DNA of 64,000 bases, taken from positions 4,761,324 through 4,825,323 of the forward strand of contig NZ_JAHCDI010000004.1 in the NCBI RefSeq assembly GCF_019697375.1. Direction: 5' to 3'. Each line of letters opens with the position of its first letter. Within the stretch, counting starts at the first letter, position 1. Positions 7,112-17,816 of this stretch are shown piece after piece. The DNA comes from Micromonospora tarapacensis. Its GTDB lineage: Bacteria > Actinomycetota > Actinomycetes > Mycobacteriales > Micromonosporaceae. The notes under the pieces are model-generated. The model did not search any database and was not told where the DNA came from. It saw only the letters and a list, made by a program, of their open reading frames with translations. Both the position numbers and the translations under genes were made by a program.

Positions 7112-9926
7112 TCAGTCGGTGGTGCGGGCGGTGCTGGTGGTCTTTTTGGTGGGGGTGGCCTTGGTGGGGGTGGCCTTGGTGGGGGTGGCCTTGGTGGCCT
7201 TGGTGGGGGTCTTCTTGGCCGCCGTCTTCTTCGCCGCCGTCTTCTTCGCGGGGGCCTTCTTGGTGGGGGTCTTCTTCGGGGCCGGACCCTTTGCCCGCTT
7301 CTCGGCGAGCATCTCGGAGGCCTCCGCCAGGCTCAGCTCCTCGGGAGTCTGACCGCGCCGCAGGGAGGCGTTGGTCTCCCCGTCGGTGACGTACGGGCCG
7401 AACCGGCCGTCCTTGATGACCAGAGGCTTCTCGGTCAGCGGGTCGGCACCCATCTCCCGCAGCGGCGGGGCGGCTGCCCGGCGCTGGCGGGTCTTCGGGG
7501 CGGCCAGCAACGCCAGCGCCTCGTCCAGCGTGACGGTGAACATCTTGTCTTCCGAGTCCAGCGAGCGGAACTCGTCACCACGCTTGACGTACGGCCCGTA
7601 GCGGCCGTTGTTGGCGACCACCTCCGCGCCGTCCGGTCCCGCACCGATCAGCCGGGGCAGGCTGAGCAGCTTGAGCGCCTCTTCGAGGGTGAGCGAGTCC
7701 GGCTGCTGCGAGCGCAGCAGCGAGGACTTCCGGTCGCCGCTGGCCACGTACGGGCCGAACCGGCCGGACTTGAGCAGGATCGGCTCCCCGGTTGCCGGGT
7801 CGTCGCCCAGCTTGCGCTCGCCCCCGCCGCCGAGGAACAGCTCGTGCACCTTCTCCGGGGTGAGCTCGTCCGGCGCCAGCCCCTCGGGGATGGGCGCCCG
7901 GTCGCCCGGGGTGGCGCCCTCCTCGCCCTCCGCGGCGGGCGCCTGCTCCTCGCCGGGCGCCGAGCGTTGCAGGTACGGCCCGTACCGGCCGACCCGCACC
8001 ACCACCTCACGTCCCTCGTCGTCGGTGTGCAGCGGGATGGAGTTGACGCTGCGCGCGTCGATGTCGCTGAGGTTCTCGGTGACCAGCTTCTTCAGTCCGC
8101 CGGAGCGGGCGATGTCCTGGTCCCCGGCGCCGTTGGTGGTGCCGAAGTAGAAGGCGGTGAGGAAGTCGACGGCGGCGTGGTCACCGCCGGCGATCTCGTC
8201 CAGCTCGTTCTCCATGCTGGCGGTGAAGTCGTAGTCGATCAGGCGCGGGTAGTGGCGCTCCATCAGCCCGATCACCGCGAACGCGAGGAACGACGGGATC
8301 ATGGCCTGGCCGCGCTTGGAGACGTACCCGCGGTCCTGGATCGTCTGCATGATCGAGGCGTACGTGGAGGGGCGGCCGATACCCAACTCCTCCAGGGCCT
8401 TGACCAGCGACGCCTCGGTGTAGCGGGACGGCGGTTGGGTGTGGTGGCCCTGCGCGGCCAGCTCCTGGGCGGTGAGCGGCTGGTCCTTCACCAGGTTGGG
8501 CAGGCGACGCTCGGCGTCCTCCGCCTCGGCGTTCTCGTCGTCGCTGGACTCGACGTAGGCGCGCAGGAATCCCGGATCGGTGATGGTCTTGCCGGTGGCG
8601 CCGAAGTCGGCCTCCTCACCGGCGGCGGTGGTCGCCCGGATGCGGACCGAGACGCTGGAGCCGACCGCGTCGGTCATCTGCGAGGCGATGGTGCGCCGCC
8701 AGATCAGCTCGTAGAGCTTGAACTCCTCGGCCGACAGTTCCCTGGCCACCTCGCCCGGGGTGCGGAAGTTGTCCCCGGCCGGCCGGATCGCCTCGTGCGC
8801 CTCCTGCGCGTTCTTCACCTTGCCGGTGTAGCGGCGCGGCTCCGGCGGCACGCTGCGCTCGCCGTACAGCTCGATGATCTGCCGACGGGCCGCCGCGATG
8901 GCGGTGTCCGACAGGTTCACCGAGTCGGTACGCATGTAGGTGATGTAGCCGTTCTCGTAGAGCCGCTGCGCGGTGCGCATCGTCTGCTGCGACGAGAGCC
9001 GTAGCTTGCGGGCCGCCTCCTGCTGGAGGGTGGAGGTGATGAAGGGCGCGTACGGCCGGCGCCGGTAGGGCTTCTCCTCGACCCGGGTGACGGCGAACGG
9101 CCGCCCGTCCAGCCGGGCGGCGAGCCCCCGGGCACCCCTCGTCGAGGTGCACCACGCCCGCGCCGGCGCGGACCCGACCGGTGGTCGGCTCGAAGTCCTT
9201 GCCGGTGGCGATCCGGTCACCGTTCAGCGCGACCAGGGTGGCGTTGAAGCTGCGCGGTCCCTCGCCCGGGTTGGTCACGGCGAGCGTGGCGAGGATGTCC
9301 CAGTACTCGGCGGTGCGGAAGGCCATCCGCTGCCGCTCCCGCTCGACCACGATCCGGGTCGCCACGGACTGCACCCGGCCCGCCGACAGCCTCGGCATGA
9401 CCTTCTTCCACAGCACCGGGGAGACCTCGTAGCCGTAGAGCCGGTCGAGGATGCGCCGCGCCTCCTGGGCGTCGACCAGGTCGCGGTCGATCTCGCGCGG
9501 GTTGGCCACCGCGGCCTGGATCGCCGGTTTGGTGATCTCGTGGAAGACCATCCGCCGGACCGGCACCTTCGGCTTGAGCGTCTCCACCAGGTGCCAGGCG
9601 ATCGCCTCGCCCTCGCGGTCCTCGTCCGTGGCGAGGAAGATCTCGTCGACCTCCTTGGCCAGCTTGGTCAGCTTGCTGATCTGCTGCTTGCGATCGGCGG
9701 AGACGACGTAGAGGGCGTGGAAGCCGTTGTCGACATCGACCCCGAGCCGGGCCCATGCCTCGCCCTTGTACTTCGCCGGCACGTCGGCGGCGTTGCGCGG
9801 CAGGTCGCGGACGTGCCCGAAGCTGGCCTCCACGACGTACCCCGGGCCGAGGTAGCCCGAGATCGTCTTGGCCTTCGCCGGAGACTCGACGATGACCAGA
9901 CGGGTGGTTCCAGCGTTGCTCGGCAC
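7112..9926 (-). CDS. topA: DNA topoisomerase I, with one apparent frameshift
   Basis: Relaxes negative supercoils (type IA). From the GTG at 9926 the frame opens with the Toprim start VIVESPAKAKTISGYLG and continues through DEDREGEAIAW. At 9135-9138 (GGGG on the coding strand) one extra G breaks the frame: HLDEG should continue as ARGLAARLDG. The second frame carries the active-site tyrosine segment YITYMRTDSVNLS and four C-terminal repeats of the GRFGPYV type (Toprim_Crpt modules). The Lys/Thr/Ala-rich tail is typical of actinobacterial enzymes, which lack zinc fingers. The gene is normally essential, so the extra base is more likely an assembly error. The GTG is preferred over upstream in-frame codons because family proteins start just before this motif. 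Confidence 0.92.
7130..7290 (-). repeat. Tandem repeats coding the Lys-rich topA tail
   Basis: The plus strand shows repeated GTGGCCTTGGTGGGG-like and GCCGTCTTCTTC-like units. On the coding strand these give repeated K-A-T-P-T and KKTAAK blocks. Such basic tails increase DNA binding and processivity in actinobacterial topoisomerase I. The repetition makes the tail length likely to vary between strains. Confidence 0.75.
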
Positions 9927-10240
9927 GTCTGTTTCAACCTCATTCCTACTCAGGTGGCCGCGCCTGGCCGGCTCCGGACGCACTCGACCCACCGGTACCC
10001 GGCGGTCCGGATGTCCAACGTAACGCGCCGTCGGTGTTTCAGGTTTCGCGGGCGGCAATCCGCCCGGGACGTTCTGTGGTCACGCCGGACGGCGTCACCG
10101 TACACCCTGGGTAGGGTGTCGAGCGCGTCGCTGTGACCACGGCGGCCCCTCGGTGGAGGTAGAACGCCGCCGATTCTCCATGTGTTCCCCGACACCCGGC
10201 TGTCCCCGATCGGACAGCCGGACGGGCCCCCGCCGCCGAG
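9927..10240. promoter_or_regulatory. topA upstream region (314 nt without a gene)
   Basis: No supported coding frame. It contains an inverted repeat ACACCCT/AGGGTGT at 10102-10119 and the terminator-like hairpin at 10196-10221. It must carry the topA promoter on the minus strand. I could not identify confident -35/-10 boxes. Confidence 0.4.
10196..10221 (-). terminator. Hairpin after the hypothetical gene at 10,241
   Basis: CCGGCTGTCC and GGACAGCCGG form a perfect 10-bp stem with a 6-nt loop, 20 nt beyond the stop codon. There is no T-run, as is usual for actinobacterial hairpins. Confidence 0.6.
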
Positions 10241-11031
10241 TCAGCCGCGGGTCGGCCAGGCCGCGGGCGGGGCCGCCGCCGGACGCTCGCCGACCAGTTC
10301 GGCCAGCCGCCGCGTCCGGCGGCGGCCCCGGAGCAGGTACGCGGGTCCGCCCGCAGCGGGTTCGACCAGCTCGCCGGCCAACCCCACCGCGGCCAGGGCC
10401 GCACCCACCGCCGCCCACCGCCCGGGATCGGTACCGCCGAGACGGAGCAGAAAGTCCGGCGGATCGGCCACCCCGGCGACCCCGGCCGCGGCGAGCCAGA
10501 GACGCAACCGCCGTCCGTCGAGCTGGAAGCCGGGGGCGGATGCTGTGCCGTGCCGCGCAGCCAGGCCGCCGCGAGCGGCACGATCGTGCGGGCGTACGAG
10601 GTGCGCACCGCGTACCGCTGGTCCTCGGCGGGCGTCCAGCCGGCCCGGACACCCCGCTGCGCCAACTCGCCGACGAGCACGTGCACCCGCCACGCGGCGT
10701 CGACCACCACCGACAACCGCGCCGTGCCGCCCATCCGGTGCACCTCGCCCGGGCCGGCGAGCAGCCCGGCGAGGTCGGCGAGCGAGGGCTCACCGGTCTC
10801 CGCACCGAAGAAGACCAGTTGCCGGTCGGTCGCGCCCGGCTCGGGCGGCTCGGCCGTGAGCTGTGCCGGGGCACCGTCACCCGCCGCCGGATCCCCCGCG
10901 GTTCCGCTCCCGGTGACCCGCCGACCACCGGCGGATCGCCGGCGGGACGCCGGTGGCGCCGGGTCGGGCACCGGGAACGACACCGGCAGCGGTTGCGCCG
11001 CCGGCGTCTCCCCGGGACCGCTCAACGGCAT
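10241..11031 (-). CDS. Conserved hypothetical protein upstream of topA, frameshifted
   Basis: ATG at 11031, overlapping the 3' end of the lipoprotein gene by 10 nt, so translation is probably coupled. The first frame reads DRQLVFFGAETGEPSLADLAGLL and VRTSYARTIVPLAAAWLRGTA. From about 10,540-10,550 the coherent sequence moves to another frame (APGFQLDGRRLRLWLAAAG ... RRLAELVGERPA) and stops at 10241. One missing base in GGCACGGCACAGC would join them. There is a Pro/Ala-rich N-terminus (about 80 residues), then an alpha/beta-looking domain of about 180 residues. I do not recognise the family; genes of this kind sit beside topA in related actinomycetes. No signal peptide or membrane segment seen. 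Confidence 0.6.
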
Positions 11032-11564
11032 TCAGGCACCTCGTCGAAGGCGCGCTTGAGTTCCTCCGAATTCAGCTGGCTGGTGTCCAGTGCGCTCGCG
11101 TCGTACTGCCGCTGGAGGTCCTCCACGGCGGCCCGCACGCCGTCGTAGAAGACGGTGGCCTCGCCGGTGCCCAGCCCGTCGATGGTGGCGCGGGCCCGGC
11201 CGTAGGCGTCCCGCATCGACGCGAGCGAGGCCCGGAAGCCGGCGGACACCTCCTCGCCGTGCTCGACCTCGGGCACCCCCGCCTGCTCCACCTTTTCCCG
11301 GGCGGTCTCGCTGGCCTGCTCGGCCCCGCCGAAGAGCCGGACCAGGTTCTCCTTGGCCTGGGCGGGGGTGGTCTGCGCGGTCATCTGCTGGGTGGTGCTG
11401 CTGGTCAGCTTGCTGATCTCGGCCCGCCAGGGGGTCAACGCCGAGCACACCGACGCGGCCCAGGCCCGAGGGCTCGGGCCGCCCGCCCCGCAGGAGGCGA
11501 CCAGGACCAGCGTGGCCAGGACCACCGTGAGCTTTCCGGCGGCTGCCGCCCGGCACGTACGCAT
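11022..11564 (-). CDS. Putative lipoprotein
   Basis: 180 residues. A short basic N-terminus is followed by a hydrophobic stretch and the lipobox LVAS-C with Cys25, so it should be lipidated and face the outside of the membrane. The mature part is Ala/Glu-rich and helical, with no enzyme motif (for example REKVEQAGVPEVEHGEE). The stop overlaps the ATG of the next gene. Function unknown. The lipoprotein call is firm; nothing further can be said from sequence. Confidence 0.75.
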   Translation of the reverse strand: MRTCRAAAAGKLTVVLATLVLVASCGAGGPSPRAWAASVCSALTPWRAEISKLTSSTTQQMTAQTTPAQAKENLVRLFGGAEQASETAREKVEQAGVPEVEHGEEVSAGFRASLASMRDAYGRARATIDGLGTGEATVFYDGVRAAVEDLQRQYDASALDTSQLNSEELKRAFDEVPECR

Positions 11565-11631
11565 GCGTTGCAGGGTACGGCTTCTCCCACGGGGTAGGCA
11601 CCGGTCAGGCGTACCGGTCCGGCACCGGCGG

Positions 11632-11669
11632 CCGGTCCCCGGTCGGCGGTGCCGCCGACCGGGGACCGG
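11632..11669 (-). terminator. 18-bp perfect hairpin downstream of hppA
   Basis: CCGGTCCCCGGTCGGCGG pairs exactly with CCGCCGACCGGGGACCGG around a central TG. It lies 16 nt beyond the hppA stop. The strong GC stem without a U tract fits an actinobacterial terminator and would also insulate the lipoprotein gene's promoter. Confidence 0.75.
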
Positions 11670-11684
11670 GTTGCCCGTCCGAGG

Positions 11685-14081
11685 TCAGGCCTTGATCTCC
11701 TCCGGACGCGGGTCGGCGCTGCCCGAGCCGCTGTCGGCGTCCTCGCCCATCGCGATGCTCTTGCGCTTGCTGAAGACCACCGCCGCGACGACGATCAGCG
11801 TCGCCACCGCGGCGATGGTGATCCGCAGGCCGACGTTGCGGTCGTCGCCCACGCTCCACGCCACCACGGCCGGCGCGATCAGCAGCGACACCAGGTTCAT
11901 CACCTTGAGCAGCGGGTTGATCGCCGGGCCGGCGGTGTCCTTGAAGGGGTCACCGACGGTGTCGCCGATGACGGTCGCGGAGTGCGCCTCGGAGCCCTTG
12001 CCGCCGTACGCGCCGTCCTCGACCATCTTCTTGGCGTTGTCCCACGCCCCACCGGAGTTGGCCAGGAACACCGCCATCAGCGTGCCGGCCCCGATGGCCC
12101 CGGCCAGGTACGACGCCAACGCGCCGGGCCCGAGGCCGAAGCCGACCGCGATCGGCGCCAGGATGGCCAGCAGACCGGGGGTCAGCAGCTCGCGCTGCGC
12201 GTCCCGGGTGCAGATGTCCACGACCTTGCCGTACTCCGGGCGCTGGGTGCCGTCCATGATCCCGGGCAGCTCACGGAACTGCCGGCGGACCTCCATCACC
12301 ACGGCGCCCGCCGAGCGGGAGACCGCGTTGATGGCCAGGCCGGAGAAGAGGAACACCACCGCCGCGCCGATGATCAGACCGACCAGGTTCTGCGGGTTGG
12401 CCACGTTCAGCGCGTTGAGGATCTCGTCACCGACGTCGGTCACCCCCGCGTCGGCGTACGCCAGGCGCAGCGTGTCGGTGTAGGAGCCGAACAGCGCGGT
12501 CGCGGCCAGCACCGCGGTGGCGATCGCGATGCCCTTGGTGATCGCCTTGGTGGTGTTGCCCACCGCGTCCAGCTCGGTGAGCGTACGGGCGCCGTGCTCG
12601 TCGATGTCGCCGGACATCTCGGCCACGCCCTGGGCGTTGTCCGAGATCGGGCCGAAGGTGTCCATCGCGACGATCACGCCGACGGTGGTGAGCAGGCCGG
12701 TGCCGGCCAGCGCCACGGCGAACAACGACAGGGTGATGGAGCCGCCGCCCAACAGGAAGGCGCCGAACACGCCGGCGGCGATGAGCAGCGCCGAGTAGAC
12801 CGCCGACTCCAGGCCGACGCTGATGCCGGCGAGGATGACGGTGGCCGCGCCGGTCTGCGAACTCTTGCCGATGTCCTGCACCGGGCGTCGGTTGGTCTCG
12901 GTGAAGTAGCCGGTGAGCGCCTGGATGGCGGCGGCCAGCACGATGCCGATGACGACCGCGCCGATGACCACGCCACGCGGGCCGAACAGCGGGTCCCCGC
13001 CGTTGACGTTGAGGGTCTCCCGCCAGTCGTCGCCGAGCTGCGCCGCCCACGACGGTTGCAGGTAGGCGAAGGTGGCCACCGAGACCAGCACCGCCGAGAT
13101 CAGCGCGGAGAGGTAGAACGCCCGGTTGATCGCGGTCAGGCCGTTGCGGTCGGAGGTGCGCAGCCGGGTGATGAAGACGCCGATGATGGCGACCAGCACC
13201 CCGATCGTGGAGATGATCAGCGGCAGCACGAGGCCGTCGGGGCCGAACGCGGCCCGGCCCAGGATCAGCGCGGCGACCAGCGTGACCGCGTACGACTCGA
13301 AGAGGTCGGCGGCCATGCCGGCGCAGTCACCGACGTTGTCGCCCACGTTGTCGGCGATGGTGGCGGCGTTGCGCGGGTCGTCCTCGGGAATGCCCTGCTC
13401 CACCTTGCCGACCAGGTCGGCGCCGACGTCGGCGGCCTTGGTGAAGATGCCGCCGCCGACCCGCATGAACATGGCCAGCAGCGCGGCGCCGAAGCCGAAG
13501 CCCTCCAGCACCGTCGGCGCGTCGCCCCGGAAGACCAGCACGACCAGCGCGGCGCCGAAGAGACCGAGGCCGACGGTGAGGAAGCCGACCACGCCACCGG
13601 TCCGGAAGGCGATCTTCATGGCCGTCTCGCGGCCGCCTTCGCGCTCCCGGGCGGCGGCTGCCACCCGCAGGTTGGCCCGGGTGGCCAGCCACATGCCCGC
13701 GCCGCCGATGAAGGCGCTGAACAGGGCGCCGACCACGAAGAAGAGCGAACGACCGATCTTCACCGCGATCTCGCTGCCATCGGTGTTGTGCACCGGCAAC
13801 AGGAACAGCAGCACCACGGCGATCACCACGAAGATCGCCAAGGTACGGAACTGTCGGAAAAGATAAGCCGAGGCGCCTTCCTGGACGGCCCCGGAGATCT
13901 CCTGCATGTTGGTGGTGCCCTTGCCCGCCGCCAGGACGGTCTTCGTCAACGCGGCGGCGAAGGCGAGCGCGACCAGCGCGATCACCGCGGCGATGACGAC
14001 GTACGTGACATTGGCTCCGGTGAGGGAGAGCGCGCCGACCTCGGCGGCGCCGCCGCCTTCGGCGGCCAAGCTGTCGGACAT
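11685..14081 (-). CDS. hppA: K+-independent proton-pumping pyrophosphatase
   Basis: Start ATG at 14081, with AGGAGG 7 nt upstream; about 798 residues. It is a polytopic membrane protein with some 16 segments that couples pyrophosphate hydrolysis to H+ export. The catalytic signature DVGADLVGKVEQGIPEDDPRN and the acidic DNVGDNVGD are present. GNTTKA (about residues 508-513) has the lysine that marks potassium-independent enzymes, where K+-dependent ones have alanine. The longer upstream open frame is rejected because the Shine-Dalgarno sequence fits 14081. Neighbours topA and bldG match the streptomycete order. Confidence 0.94.
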   Translation of the reverse strand: MSDSLAAEGGGAAEVGALSLTGANVTYVVIAAVIALVALAFAAALTKTVLAAGKGTTNMQEISGAVQEGASAYLFRQFRTLAIFVVIAVVLLFLLPVHNTDGSEIAVKIGRSLFFVVGALFSAFIGGAGMWLATRANLRVAAAAREREGGRETAMKIAFRTGGVVGFLTVGLGLFGAALVVLVFRGDAPTVLEGFGFGAALLAMFMRVGGGIFTKAADVGADLVGKVEQGIPEDDPRNAATIADNVGDNVGDCAGMAADLFESYAVTLVAALILGRAAFGPDGLVLPLIISTIGVLVAIIGVFITRLRTSDRNGLTAINRAFYLSALISAVLVSVATFAYLQPSWAAQLGDDWRETLNVNGGDPLFGPRGVVIGAVVIGIVLAAAIQALTGYFTETNRRPVQDIGKSSQTGAATVILAGISVGLESAVYSALLIAAGVFGAFLLGGGSITLSLFAVALAGTGLLTTVGVIVAMDTFGPISDNAQGVAEMSGDIDEHGARTLTELDAVGNTTKAITKGIAIATAVLAATALFGSYTDTLRLAYADAGVTDVGDEILNALNVANPQNLVGLIIGAAVVFLFSGLAINAVSRSAGAVVMEVRRQFRELPGIMDGTQRPEYGKVVDICTRDAQRELLTPGLLAILAPIAVGFGLGPGALASYLAGAIGAGTLMAVFLANSGGAWDNAKKMVEDGAYGGKGSEAHSATVIGDTVGDPFKDTAGPAINPLLKVMNLVSLLIAPAVVAWSVGDDRNVGLRITIAAVATLIVVAAVVFSKRKSIAMGEDADSGSGSADPRPEEIKA

Positions 14082-14379
14082 CTGTGTCCTCCTGTGCCGA
14101 ACAACGCACCGGCCGGTGGAGACGCACCGATCGGCGCCTGGATGCGAATTCGCAAGCGCGCCGACCCACCCCGGCGAACCGGCGACGCACGCCCATCTGC
14201 CCTGGTTGCCGGGTGGATCACTTGCGGACAACCCGCGTACTGTAGCCGTCCGCAGTGTTCGAGGTCACACCGAGGTGGCACCATGCCTCGATGATCTTCG
14301 TCGCTGTGTCAGGAACCGAAATCTGATATGGGACCGGGTCCATGACGAAGTCGCCGTACGGCCGGCGGGCCGGGCGGGC
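14082..14379 (-). promoter_or_regulatory. hppA upstream region and probable promoter
   Basis: 298 nt without a supported gene. On the minus strand, GTGACC (14263-14268) and TACAGT (14239-14244) are separated by 18 nt and would make a sigma-70-type promoter for hppA, with a leader of about 150 nt. A perfect 12-nt palindrome TGCGAATTCGCA lies at 14143-14154 inside the leader; whether it is an operator is unknown. Confidence 0.4.
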
Positions 14380-14814
14380 TCAGCGGGCGACCGGCCAGAT
14401 CATCCGCACCTCGGTGCCGACGCCGTCTTCGACGGGACGGACCTGAAGGTCCTCGACGAAGCCGGCGAGCAGGGCGAACCCGACACCGGTGGTCAGGTCG
14501 TCCTCGTTCAACGACTCGTTGGCCAACTGGTCGGCGTCGAGCGCGGCGAGGCCGATGCCCGCCTCGATCGGCGCCCGGTCCACCACCCGCACCGCGTACG
14601 CCCCCGAGTCGGACATCTCCACCAGCACCGGATCGGCCAGGCCGTACTGACGGTGCAGGGCGACTGCCCGGGTGCACGCCTCGCCGATGGCGAGCCGCAC
14701 CTCGTCGAGCAGGTCCTCGCGGACACCCGCGCGCCGGGCCACCGCCACGCCGACCAGGCGGGCCGTGCGCACGTGCACCGGAGCCGGCGAGAAGGAGAGC
14801 CGAACCGTGGCCAT
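14380..14814 (-). CDS. Anti-sigma regulatory serine/threonine kinase-like ATPase
   Basis: About 144 residues with the HATPase_c fold of RsbW/SpoIIAB-type proteins: an N1-box-like DEVRLAIGEACTRAV, then DRAPIEAG and GVGFALLAGFVEDLQV as the ATP-lid region. Such proteins bind a sigma factor and phosphorylate a partner STAS protein. The partner is evidently the adjacent bldG product. The ATG at 14814 overlaps the bldG stop (TGATG); the GTG at 14817 is an alternative. Which sigma factor it controls cannot be told here. Confidence 0.82.
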   Translation of the reverse strand: MATVRLSFSPAPVHVRTARLVGVAVARRAGVREDLLDEVRLAIGEACTRAVALHRQYGLADPVLVEMSDSGAYAVRVVDRAPIEAGIGLAALDADQLANESLNEDDLTTGVGFALLAGFVEDLQVRPVEDGVGTEVRMIWPVAR

Positions 14815-15155
14815 CACTTGCCGGCGCCGGTCGCCGCTTCGACCGTCCGATGCAGCGGGAAGACCTGGTCCAGCGCCGTGATCCGGAAGATCTTGAGCAA
14901 CGGCTCCTTGTCACACACCAGCGCGAAGGTGCCGTCGGCGGCACGCAGCCGCTTGAGCGCGCCGACCAGCACGCCCAGCCCGGTCGAGTCGAGGAAGTCC
15001 ACCCGACCGAGGTCGACCACCACGTGCCGGGCCCCGGCGTCGATCAACTCGAGGAGCCGCTCGCGCAGCCGGGGCGCGGTGTAGACGTCCACCTCACCGC
15101 CGACCTCGAGCACCGTGTGCTCACCCACGGTGCGGGTCGCCAGCGACAGCTCCAT
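14814..15155 (-). CDS. bldG: Anti-sigma factor antagonist (STAS domain), BldG orthologue
   Basis: 113 residues, one STAS domain. The start at 15155 has GGGAGGACCG before it. [12 protein letters not shown] contains Ser57, the position phosphorylated in Streptomyces BldG, and the whole protein aligns with BldG from TRTVG near the N-terminus to the FRIT segment. In Streptomyces this regulator is needed for aerial growth and antibiotic production and acts by partner switching with the kinase-like protein encoded next to it. The neighbours (helicase upstream and divergent, hppA and topA downstream) are the same as in Streptomyces. Confidence 0.9.
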   Translation of the reverse strand: MELSLATRTVGEHTVLEVGGEVDVYTAPRLRERLLELIDAGARHVVVDLGRVDFLDSTGLGVLVGALKRLRAADGTFALVCDKEPLLKIFRITALDQVFPLHRTVEAATGAGK

Positions 15156-15287
15156 CGGTCCTCCCTCGCGCAGCCGTAAACTCTCTGGGCATCTAACCAC
15201 TACCCCACGGTCCGGCCGACGACTCACCGGAGCAGGTCCCCCCACACCCGGCATGCCGATTTCCCATTCCCGAACACCAGTGCGAGA

Positions 15288-17711
15288 GTGCAGGACGTGA
15301 CCTCGGCAGCCACCGTATCCGCCGGCAGCGGCCCCGAGCGACCGCCGGGCACCGTCCCGGCCGGCCCGCCGGTCGCACCCGCCGGCGATCTGTTGCGCCG
15401 GCTGCGCCAGCGGCAGGCCACCGATCCGGTCACCCACGTCGAACGGGTGCCGCCCCGGGCCGGGATGCCGGCACCCTGGCCGCACTGGACCCCGGAGGAA
15501 CTGCGCGCGGCGTACGCCCGGCGTGGTGTGGCGGCGCCCTGGCGGCACCAGGTCGAGGCGGCCGACCTGGCGTACGGCAACCAGCACGTGGTGCTGGCCA
15601 CCGGGACCGCCTCCGGCAAGTCCCTCGCCTACCAGTTGCCCGCACTGGCCACGCTGCTCGCCGACCCCCGCGCCACCGTGCTCTACCTGGCGCCGACCAA
15701 GGCGCTCGCCGCCGACCAGTTGCGCGCCGTCGCCACGCTGGAGATCGAGGGCGTACGTCCGGCCTGCTACGACGGCGACACCCCGCGCGCCGAACGGGAG
15801 TGGATCCGGCGGCACTCCCGGTTCGTGCTCGCCAACCCCGACATGCTGCACCACGGCATCCTGCCCGGCCACGCCCAGTGGTCGGGTTTCCTGCGCCGGC
15901 TGGCCTACGTGGTGATCGACGAGTGCCACGTCTACCGGGGCGTGTTCGGCTCGCACGTCGCCCACGTGCTGCGCCGGCTGCGGCGGCAGTGCGCACGCTA
16001 CGGACGCCCCACCGGCCCGACGTTCGTGCTGGCCTCGGCGACGTCGGGCGACCCGGCCGCGGCGGCCGGCCGGCTGACCGGCCTGCCGGTGACGGCCGTC
16101 ACCGAGGACACCTCACCACGAGCCGGGATGACCTTCGCGCTCTGGGAACCACCGCTGCTTCCCCCCGAACCGTCCGCCGCGGCGCCACCTCCTGCGCCGG
16201 TGGGCGGGCCGGTCCCCGGCGCCGATCTCGCCCAGGTCCGCCGGTCGGCGCTGCGGGAGACCGCCGACCTGCTCGCCGACTCCGTCGCCGCCGGGGTACG
16301 CACGCTGGCCTTCGTCCGCTCCCGGCGGGGCGCCGAGGTGGTGGCGACCAGCGCCCGGCGCAGCCTCGACGAGGCGGTGCCAGGGCTCGGCGACCGGGTC
16401 GCCGCGTACCGGGCCGGCTACCTGCGCGAGGAGCGTCGCGAACTGGAGCGGGCGCTGCTGCACGGCGACCTGCTGGGACTGGCCTCGACCAGCGCGCTGG
16501 AGCTGGGGGTCGACCTGATCGGCCTGGACGCGGTCCTGATCTGCGGATACCCGGGCACCCGGGCCTCGCTGTGGCAGCAGGCCGGCCGGGCCGGGCGCTC
16601 CGGTCAGGAGGCCCTGGCGGTGCTGGTGGCCCGGGACGACCCGCTGGACACCTACCTGGTGCACCATCCGGAGGCGGTCTTCGGCGCACCGGTCGAGGCC
16701 ACCGTGCTCGACCCCGCCAACGCGTACGTACTGGGCCCGCAGCTGGCCTGCGCCGCGGCCGAGGCACCACTGACCGCGGCCGACCTGGAACTCTTCGGTG
16801 CCGGCGCGGAGGAGGCCGTCGAGGCGCTGGTCCAGGCCGGTGCGCTGCGACAGCGGCCGACCGGCTGGTACTGGCGGCACCGGGAACGACCCGCGGTCGA
16901 CCTGCGCGGCGAGGGCGGTGCCCCGGTCTGCGTGGTCGAGTCGGCGACCGGTCGGCTGCTCGGCACGGTCGACGGCGCCTCGTCGCACTTCCTGCTGCAC
17001 TCGGGCGCGGTCTACCTGCACCAGGGCGTGTCCTACGTGGTCGACTCGCTCGACCTCGACGACGGGTGTGCGCTGGTGCACCCCGAGGAGCCGGACTGGT
17101 CCACCCATGCCCGGGACGTCACCTCGCTGTCGGTGGTGTCGGTGCGTTCGTACGTCGACGCCGGCCCGGTCGGGCTGTTCCTGGGCGAGGTGGACGTGAC
17201 CGCTCAGGTGGTGTCGTACCAGCGGCGGCGGATCGCCACCGGCGAGGTGATCGACACCCGCCCGCTGGATCTGCCGGCCCGCGAGCTGCGTACCGTCGCC
17301 GTCTGGTTCACCCTCTCCCCGGCGTCGCTGACCGCCGCCGGGGTCGACCCGACCGACGTGCCGGGGGCGCTGCACGCCGCCGAACACGCCGCGATCGGGT
17401 TGCTGCCATTGGTGGCCACCTGCGACCGGTGGGACATCGGCGGGCTGTCCACGGCGGTACACCCGGACACCGAGGCGCCGACCGTCTTCGTCTATGACGG
17501 CCACCGCGGGGGCGCGGGCTTCGCGGAGCGGGCGTACGGCATGGCGGCGGCCTGGCTGCGGGCCACCCGTGACGCGATCGACGAGTGTGGCTGCGACGCC
17601 GGGTGCCCGTCCTGCGTGCAGTCGCCCAAGTGCGGCAACGGCAACAACCCGCTGTCCAAGCCGGGTGCGATCCGGGTGCTCGACGTGGTGCTCGACAACC
17701 TGCCCGAATGA
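15288..17711 (+). CDS. DEAH-type helicase with DUF1998 C-terminus (MrfA/YprA-like)
   Basis: 807 residues. Walker A is ATGTASGKS (104-112), the Walker B box is DECH (211-214), and a helicase C module includes [11 protein letters not shown] and [11 protein letters not shown]. The C-terminus carries Cys767, 769, 773, 776 and 782, a DUF1998 zinc-binding cluster. This is the helicase of the actinobacterial helicase/secretion (Tad) neighbourhood, equivalent in position to Rv3649. Bacillus MrfA, of similar layout, acts in mitomycin repair; a similar role here is inference. Start either the GTG at 15288 or the GTG at 15297; the second is close behind AGGA. Confidence 0.88.
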   Translation: MQDVTSAATVSAGSGPERPPGTVPAGPPVAPAGDLLRRLRQRQATDPVTHVERVPPRAGMPAPWPHWTPEELRAAYARRGVAAPWRHQVEAADLAYGNQHVVLATGTASGKSLAYQLPALATLLADPRATVLYLAPTKALAADQLRAVATLEIEGVRPACYDGDTPRAEREWIRRHSRFVLANPDMLHHGILPGHAQWSGFLRRLAYVVIDECHVYRGVFGSHVAHVLRRLRRQCARYGRPTGPTFVLASATSGDPAAAAGRLTGLPVTAVTEDTSPRAGMTFALWEPPLLPPEPSAAAPPPAPVGGPVPGADLAQVRRSALRETADLLADSVAAGVRTLAFVRSRRGAEVVATSARRSLDEAVPGLGDRVAAYRAGYLREERRELERALLHGDLLGLASTSALELGVDLIGLDAVLICGYPGTRASLWQQAGRAGRSGQEALAVLVARDDPLDTYLVHHPEAVFGAPVEATVLDPANAYVLGPQLACAAAEAPLTAADLELFGAGAEEAVEALVQAGALRQRPTGWYWRHRERPAVDLRGEGGAPVCVVESATGRLLGTVDGASSHFLLHSGAVYLHQGVSYVVDSLDLDDGCALVHPEEPDWSTHARDVTSLSVVSVRSYVDAGPVGLFLGEVDVTAQVVSYQRRRIATGEVIDTRPLDLPARELRTVAVWFTLSPASLTAAGVDPTDVPGALHAAEHAAIGLLPLVATCDRWDIGGLSTAVHPDTEAPTVFVYDGHRGGAGFAERAYGMAAAWLRATRDAIDECGCDAGCPSCVQSPKCGNGNNPLSKPGAIRVLDVVLDNLPE

Positions 17712-17816
17712 GCTGGCGGGTATGAAATCCGGGACTGACGGGCAATGATTGTGGGAGCGCTTCCATCGAGCGCTGTGCCTGCCGTTCGTTGTCCCTGCCA
17801 GCCTGGAGGAGAGGCC

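Noticed and set aside
7130..7290. Regularly repeated units suggesting a CRISPR-like array
   Set aside because: The units are head-to-tail without unique spacers and are in frame with the Lys-rich tail of topA.
9927..10240. Riboswitch or structured leader upstream of topA
   Set aside because: Only two short inverted repeats are seen and no known aptamer pattern; one is a terminator of the neighbouring gene.
11649..14294. Long open frame on the plus strand across hppA
   Set aside because: It is the antisense of hppA; its Asp/Arg/Gly/His-rich composition is the usual shadow of a high-GC gene.
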